A stretch of DNA of 64,000 nucleotides, taken from Jacaranda mimosifolia (lineage: Eukaryota > Streptophyta > Magnoliopsida > Lamiales > Bignoniaceae). Each line of letters starts with the position of its first letter. The stretch's first letter is position 1. A program made the position numbers and the translations under genes. The notes beneath the pieces are model-generated. The model made no database searches, had not been told where the DNA came from, and was given only the letters and a program-made list of their open reading frames with translations. The stretch covers positions 4,304,501 to 4,368,500 of the forward strand of contig CM032131.1 of the NCBI GenBank assembly GCA_018894105.1. Direction: 5' to 3'. Positions 57,801 through 64,000 of the stretch are shown piece after piece.

Positions 57801-58992
57801 TGTGCAAAATAAATAATGCAAATAGTAACATAAGTACACGTATCACAACAAGTAATAAAGTGATGAGAAGAGTGTCGATCCCACGAAAAACTAAATTATT
57901 TAATACTAATTATTAATTTATCACACACTTATTTTATTCAAACAAAATCAATTATATAGGAATTAAAACTAAACTAATGAAAATAAGAAAAAGGGTACTG
58001 ATTAAGATTTCTTTTAGGATATGGAAGCCTAGAATTATGATTGCATCAATCGAATAAGTTGATTACATAAATTTCTCCCTATGAAATTAATAACATGTTA
58101 TTAGTCTTCAATCTTATGCAATTACAATGTTCTTCCGAATTACCCTCAGTCAAATTTCTAATTTATTCCATTCACTATATTCCTATGTAAATTAACTAAA
58201 TTATGAATAATGGTGTACCACTCAACTAACTCCCTAGGGCAAGCAAGTATATTTCTATCCTACTCACAAATTAATTAATTCATCAATTTGAACGATTAAT
58301 TTTAAGGTCTTTTATTGTCAATCAATCCCTAGATTTTCTTTTACAAGACTCTTCTAGGATTTAAAGATGCATTTGATTGTTGATTAGACAATCAAATAGA
58401 AAAAGCACATAATAGAAGAAATAACCTTAAGCGTTACTAATTTAATGGAAGAAAATCATGCATCAATATTCAAAAGAATCTATCATAATCCTAGAATAAT
58501 GAATTAATTCATGATTGAATTGTTAAACAAAATATGAATAAAACGAAACATCGTCTCAAATCCAAAATTAAAAAGAAAATCAAAGAGAGAAGAAGAAACT
58601 CTATTCCTAGACGAATCTGATCTCCACTTTGTCTTTATCCGAATCTCGAATTCTCGCGATACTTCTAATATCCAAAATAGTAAATCCAAATCTCCCTTTG
58701 ATAAGTGTTTGAAATGCCTATTTATAACTGATTAAAAGAGTCTTCTAATTACAATAGGACTCAAATAAATAAAAAGACTTTTCTGCTTATCCTTGATTAG
58801 ATTATGAGGTATTATCCTGTCAGCATTCTCACCAACTTGTGTCAATTTGTTCCCTTTTTGTAATTTCTCCACTTGTATTCCTGCAATTCAAAATTTTCAT
58901 CAATTAGCAAGGGAATTATAATTTTTAAACAAGATAATTATTTGTTAAGTTCTAAATATGATATCAAAATTAATACTAATAGGGACTTAACA
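57801..58992. mobile_element. possible solo LTR or LTR-like dispersed repeat
   Basis: The segment begins TGTGCAAAATAAATAATGC and could end at GGGACTTAACA, TG...CA spaced 1.19 kb. It contains AGTGTCGATCCCACGA, a phrase familiar from non-coding LTR-type repeats of dicots. The flanking 5-mers (TTGGT and TTGCC) agree only in part, so the boundaries are weak. No coding was seen. Confidence 0.35.
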
Positions 58993-60153
58993 TTGCCCAT
59001 AAAATTTAATAGATAGATTAGTGATTATTTTTCAGAATCAGAAAGAATATCACGAAAAATAAATCAGAAAAGTCTAAAGATATCTGATATATAATGGTTA
59101 TTATTGTAACACCCCTAGTTTTCTTAAATTATAATATTATAATTGTTAGATAATTCATTTTAATGTATTTTATGAATTTCCATGATTATTTGGTATTTTG
59201 GAAATTTTGTAATCGACATATGTATTGCCATAAACTTGATTTCATGATAATTAAAATTTTGGGGCCAAATTGTAATTTTGAAAAGGGCGGAACTGTACAT
59301 TTCTCAGAATTGTGGGGTTTGCATGGAAGTATATAAGTCTGCGGGGTCAGAAGTGTAATTTTGCAAACTTGTGGGTTGAATGGAAATTTGTCTAAGTTTT
59401 GAGGACTTAATTGTAATAAATGAAAATTCAATTTTAATAAAACCAAATCAGGCAGCAGAAATTTCCTTGTTTCTTCATTCTCTTTTTCTTTCCTTTCTTC
59501 TTCTTTTCCTCTTCACCGTGAACCACCACTCGACGACCCTCTCACCGGCGACCACCAACCACCACCCTAACCCCTTCAAACAGCTTCCCTCCACCCTCTG
59601 AACACTATCCTCCACCCATGCACGGCTGAAAACCAACGAGCCGCCGTGAGTAAAGAAGGCCGAAAACACCTCCACGGCGGGTGACCTGGGTTTGCTTTTT
59701 TCGGCGACAACTTGGACGATTGAAGGGTGTTTCAGGTAGCTCTTGGCGAAGAGAAGTGAGATAAGTGGTTGCATGTGAGGAAAAGAACACTGGAGATCGG
59801 AGCCGGCGGAGAAAATAAAATATTTGGGTTGTTGAGCTCGTTTTCGATGGCTATAGACCTCGAAACGAAAAACCGAAGGCGGCATTGGATTCAGGAGCTC
59901 AAGAAGAGCAGAATCGTGGTGATTTGAGATTTTTCGGGAGCGGCAGCCGGCGATGGCAGGAAGACAGAATCTTCCTTTCGTCGAGACAATCGTAGTAGCG
60001 TAGTTGGATCATGGATTCAAGCTCTCGTTGCGTAGTTGTGGTAAAAGATTGAAGAAAATTTATATATATGTATATGTCTATACATACATGTGTACATTCC
60101 TAATTGATGTTGTACCTATGCTAAGAATAACATGAGAATGATGATGTACCATG

Positions 60154-60163
<10 letters not shown>

Positions 60164-60194
<31 letters not shown>
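60164..60194. repeat. (TG)n microsatellite in the solo LTR
   Basis: Uninterrupted GT/TG dinucleotides, absent at this length from the two LTRs of the 8.4-kb element, which read TATATGT there. Confidence 0.85.
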
Positions 60195-60200
<6 letters not shown>

Positions 60201-60919
60201 TGAACTCTCCCATGCTAAAGAAGATATTATTATGGACTTGGACATTGTATTAAGTTACAAATTGGAATTATGAATTTGGTAAGAAAATTGAACTTGAGAC
60301 CTTGGATTGAGGACATACACTAGATAGTATTGGAAATTATTGGGACCTTGAACAATTAATGATTTAAGTAACAATATGTAGATCTTGTGGTTAAGAAACT
60401 TGACTCTATTGATAGGAGAAACAATATGAGAATTAAGAATACTGTAGCAAGACTAGTCTTATAGCCATTCTTGGAATTTTATCAATGTTGTCATTTTAAG
60501 TTATCATGTTAATGGGATAAATAGCAAATTTGGAGTTAAGAATCAATATGATAAAGATATATTAGGAATTTAAAGTGGATTCGAACTGAATATACATCAT
60601 TATGCTTAGGTGACGAAGAAGTGGGTCACGAGGACCAATAGACAGTCTGCAGAACTTGTACCATCAAAGATTTTGGAGGTGAGGTTCTCCCACTCTGGGT
60701 TATTGTTTTGGTTATAGCTATTCATTAATTGTTGAACCCCTGTGCAGGTCTGCCATTTTGGCCTTGATATATCTATCTGTTCTTGTGGCATAACCCCTGT
60801 GAGGGTTTAATTTGCTTGATTGTACCTGTTCGTAAATTGCTTGATGTACTTGTACGTAATTGTTTGACTCGCACTTGCTCGTTACTTGTTATTGACTTGT
60901 ATACCCCTATGAGGGTTCG

Positions 60920-61019
60920 CACTTGTTCAATCTCACTTGTTCAATCGTACTTGTTCAATCTCACTTGTTCAATCGTACTTGTTCAATCGTACTGGTTCAA
61001 TCGTTCTTGCTCATTCTTG
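60920..61019. repeat. 14-bp minisatellite in the solo LTR
   Basis: About seven units of (C)ACTTGTTCAATC(G/T)(T) in tandem. LTR 1 has fewer (about 43246-43290) and LTR 2 an intermediate number (about 48700-48775). Confidence 0.75.
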
Positions 61020-61251
61020 TTCTTTCTGGCGCCCATAACTCCTGTCTGTCGTGTCTGGTACTTGTTTGATCGTACTTGCTTGTTCCTGCTTGAATCGTTA
61101 TCAAATGCCTTACTGGCATACTCACTTGTTGTATCCTGATATCTAGCCAGTTGGCTTGTATGTACTTGATTGTTGTACTTGATTGGTACTTATTGTACTT
61201 GTTTGGAGATTGTACTTGGGCCGAGTGTCAATCCTATGTGGAATGCTGGGA

Positions 61252-61397
61252 TACTTGGGACACGCCTTGCAGCCCGCCTGGGTGTCCAGGGTACGCTATG
61301 TGATCCGCATAGGTATCCGCGATACGCTAAGCAGTCCGCTTAGGTTCTGCTATGCGCCATACAGTCCGTATGAGCAATGTGCCATACAATCAATATG
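61252..61397. repeat. palindrome array in the solo LTR
   Basis: The third copy of the array: GGGACACGCC...GGGTGTCC, CTATGTGATCCGCATAG, CTAAGCAGTCCGCTTAG, CATACAGTCCGTATG, then a decayed extra unit CATACAATCAATATG. The central stems are conserved although flanks changed. Confidence 0.75.
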
Positions 61398-62085
61398 GGC
61401 ACACCAATTGTATACCAAGCTATCACGCTATGAAAGTACTTGTTTGATTGGTATAAGGTGATCTGATATGCATGTCTTACTCGTTTCGTTGGAATGCATA
61501 TTCTGTAAGGGTTTGCTTACTCGTACTCGTTTCTCCTTGCTTGTGAAATGTTCTTGGAGCAATAAGTCAGGAGAGTTTCCTCTTGCTACATTTGTTCTTG
61601 CTAAATTGTAATTGTACTTGTATTGCTATTGATTCTAGATCTGTTGAGATGCTCTTTTCTTGACAGGTTCTATTATTGCTTGATATTTATCCCTCACTAA
61701 GTCTATTGGACTTACCCCCTCGTTTTCAATACTTTTGCAGACATAGTGGCCTAAGAATGAAAAGTTCTGACTTGAAGTGTAGGGATGCTTCTTTTGTAAT
61801 AGTTTAGTGACTCTCTTTTGCCCATGGATAACTAGATGGATAGGTGGTACATAGAGATGTTTTGATATGTCAGAATAGACCGAGGCACCTTGATTTTGTG
61901 TATATATTTTGCTATATACTTAAGATTTGAACTTCGGTTCGAATGTTATGGTTAATAGTATTGTTTAAGTCGATGTTATTTTCCACTGCGTTTGAATTAC
62001 TGTTTGCATTATAAGGTCAGAAATTAAGTTTGAATTGAGTTGATATCTCAGCTTTGGGTTATCTGGAGTGGGGTGTCACAATTAT

Positions 62086-63290
62086 CTATGTATTTGTATC
62101 TTTCTACTGCGTGCAATGTTAAACTAATCTGAGCTCTCACAGCGAGATTCCAAATAGTTTTGCTTGAGTACTGTGTGCTAGGTGCAATAATTACTTTAGA
62201 ATTTTGTTAGTTTCATTGCACGATATTTTGCTTGGGAATATTACATTTTGTTTTACAATTTCCTATTCCTGTAAAAATTTAAATTTACTGATCTGCCTAT
62301 TGTTGCTTGTACTGTAAAAAGAATTTCTTTACCTAGAAAAATATATTTCAATGATGGTCCCCGATGCATGCAAGATAATAGCTATATATTTAGTCTGCAT
62401 TCAGAATAATATTTCTTTTGGTTAATAAAAATCTAAAATATGTATAGATGGAGGAGATAATTGACGCATACTTTGTGAAGAAAGTCAAGATTCAAATAAA
62501 AAATCATTTAGGAGATATCAAGGGGACACATCTTGAAAACTTCAAACGGAGACGATGTTTTTGGCTGTTGTTGGCCTGATTTGAATGGTCCATCACTATG
62601 CTTTTATGATTGAACCATTTTTTTTTTTTTTGCAATTCTTTACAAAGATATCTACCACTTTGATCCATCCATGATATGAAAGGAAATGCAGCAGGTAGAA
62701 GACTGGCTTGATTTAAATTTCATGCTTGGATTACCTGGACTGGACGTACGCCAACTACTCTATATGAAAATCTACTAGCTTTGCAGGTAACTTGAAATGA
62801 TTCTCATTATTTCTTCGTTTGAACTTTATTTTTTTAAAATCCTTGCATCTTATGTTACAATTTAAATACAGAGACTCAAGAAAAACCCATAAACATTGAC
62901 GATGAAAATTCAAGTAATTTGATAAATTATAATTTTATATTTATTTTTTTAAATTTCTTTTACCAAAAATATACCTTTATAAATAGTGTACTTACAACCA
63001 TTGCTTTATTTATCTTATTTAGGCAAAGATACAAATGATGACAGTTTAGAAAATTCAAGCAATGCGTTGACTTATAATTTTGCTTTACTCTAAACATTTT
63101 TTTCCCATAAAGATTATTGCTATATAAAAACTACATTTACAATTTTTAATTTTTTCATTTATTTTGTTATAGATTCAAGTAATGATAATGCTGAAATTCC
63201 AGGTAAGTGTAGAATTAATTACATAAAATATTTAGAAATAATTTTTGTTTCACCATTAATTCTTGTACATGCAATAATGCTATCTAATTT
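62086..63290. other. AT-rich DNA with doubtful exon-like pieces
   Basis: Short open pieces occur, for example from ATG 62453 (MEEIIDAYFVKKVKIQIKNH) and one ending at a GT border near 62787 (TWTGRTPTTLYENLLALQ). Small exon-like pieces with AG/GT borders follow at about 62871 and 63172. None matches a family I know, and the order could be chance. Confidence 0.3.
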
Positions 63291-63464
63291 ATTTATTCAT
63301 TTTTTAGGCATGGGCTTATATCTGTTGTGGGTAAAAACAGATTCTACGTGGTGGGTGAAAAGATTTCTTCAACTTTTATGTTCCCATGCTTCATAGGTAT
63401 TAAAAATAGTGAGACATTTATAACTTCATATATGGTAATAAAATTCATTTTTGCTGTTTGTGTG

Positions 63465-63780
63465 AAAAGATCGTGGATGGAAATATATGAAGCATTCAAT
63501 TATAGGAAAGTTGTTGACTTTTACAGGACGGACTTATGGTGGACGAACTACACCATTAGAAAATGGAATGAATTATAAAGTATGTATTACTTGCTCTTAT
63601 ATTTTATTCATCCTCTATTCATATAGCTTTAATTAATTTAGCCACATGGAAAATATTTTTTAGGTACCCATAGAGCTTAAAAGAAGGTTTCAAAATGAAG
63701 GCGGCAAAACTTTGCGAACATGCTTTGGACATAAAGAATACAATGTCCCTGCTGCCTCTCTGTACGTATGATGGTAAGAT
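63465..63780 (+). CDS. unrecognised exon pair with a GT-AG intron
   Basis: An upstream frame (KDRGWKYMKHSIIGKLLTFT, then GRTYGGRTTPLENGMNYK) stays open to 63579. A candidate 84-bp intron (63580-63663) starts GTATGT and ends TTTTTAG. The frame continues in phase 0 as VPIELKRRFQNEGGK, then TLRTCFGHKEYNVPAAS, and stops near 63,771. Open frame on both sides in the same phase and good splice signals support a real spliced gene or its remnant. I do not recognise the family; a B3-type DNA-binding domain was considered because of the PIELKRRF...G...YNV pattern, but the match is too weak to name. It may also be gene matter captured by a transposon. Confidence 0.3.
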
Positions 63781-64000
63781 TTGGCAGGAGAGATTTGAAG
63801 GCATATCTTAAAAACTGTTCATCAAAAAACAACAAAAAGAGTGTTGTGGCCTCAAATTACTCCCAAAAGATATAATGTGCACTTTTTTACTCTGGGGGCA
63901 CTAAAATGGATCACAGATATGGGGCTTTCTACCGTCAGGTACCGTTCGGTAGTCAGTCAATAAAAAATTTTCATTCAAATTTGTGGTACGATTCATTATT

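Larger units (their letters stand above)
59105..62080 (+). mobile_element. solo LTR of the gypsy gag-only family
   Basis: A 2,976-bp segment begins TGTAACACCCCTAG and ends GGGGTGTCACA, with a perfect TSD ATTAT (59100-59104, 62081-62085). It matches 41477-44521 over most of its length with moderate divergence, including the CT-rich block (59460-59515), the ACTTGTTCAATCGT minisatellite and the palindrome array. It lacks the GATACCTCCCGTAGTAAA duplication. It has no interior, so it is a solo LTR left by LTR-LTR recombination. Confidence 0.92.

Noticed and set aside
60920..61019. Short regularly spaced repeats suggesting a CRISPR array
   Set aside because: Contiguous 14-bp tandem units without unique spacers, within a plant LTR; CRISPR arrays are prokaryotic.
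63655..63780. Naming the last exon a B3 DNA-binding domain
   Set aside because: Only a loose pattern fits; several core positions are absent, so it is left unnamed.

Overview
The window is AT-rich nuclear DNA of a flowering plant, probably a dicot; the species cannot be read from it. It carries no rRNA or tRNA gene, no CRISPR array and no convincing intact host gene. Nearly everything recognisable is transposable-element (TE) sequence in nested layers, with coding parts broken by stops and frameshifts. I see no previously undescribed cellular system. What stands out is a well-preserved insertion history: six LTR-type or hAT-type insertions have exact or near-exact target-site duplications (TSDs).

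Left third (1-16,750): a hAT-like non-autonomous element (791-1597) is followed by an L1-type LINE (about 3,845-15,642). The LINE is split by a gag-only LTR retrotransposon on the minus strand (6430-10565) and by a 2.5-kb solo LTR (12758-15239). Removing both lets ORF1, endonuclease, reverse transcriptase and the C-terminal zinc region run in order.

Middle (16,754-33,525): two Copia elements lie on the minus strand. Copia-1 (16754-26600) sits inside the reverse transcriptase of a SIRE-like Copia-2 (26601-33525). Its left LTR is truncated, and the rest of Copia-2 is missing beyond it. Copia-2 also carries a 1.6-kb PIF/Harbinger-like element (29077-30708).

Right half (33,526-64,000): AT-rich spacer with diverged repeats, a second solo LTR of the 2.5-kb family in inverse orientation (36198-38480) and a clean 806-bp hAT-like element (39106-39911) lead to a decayed Helitron (coding about 40,553-56,080). 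The Helitron has Rep, PIF1-like helicase and RPA-like parts, and is split by an 8.4-kb gag-only Ty3/gypsy element with 3-kb LTRs (41477-49875). A solo LTR of that gypsy family lies at 59105-62080. The last 1.5 kb holds unrecognised exon-like pieces.

The gene products would have served retrotransposition (gag particles, protease/integrase/reverse transcriptase) or rolling-circle transposition (Rep/helicase/RPA). As read here none is intact, so the window is best viewed as a TE graveyard whose remaining interest lies in non-autonomous element structures and LTR-internal signals.
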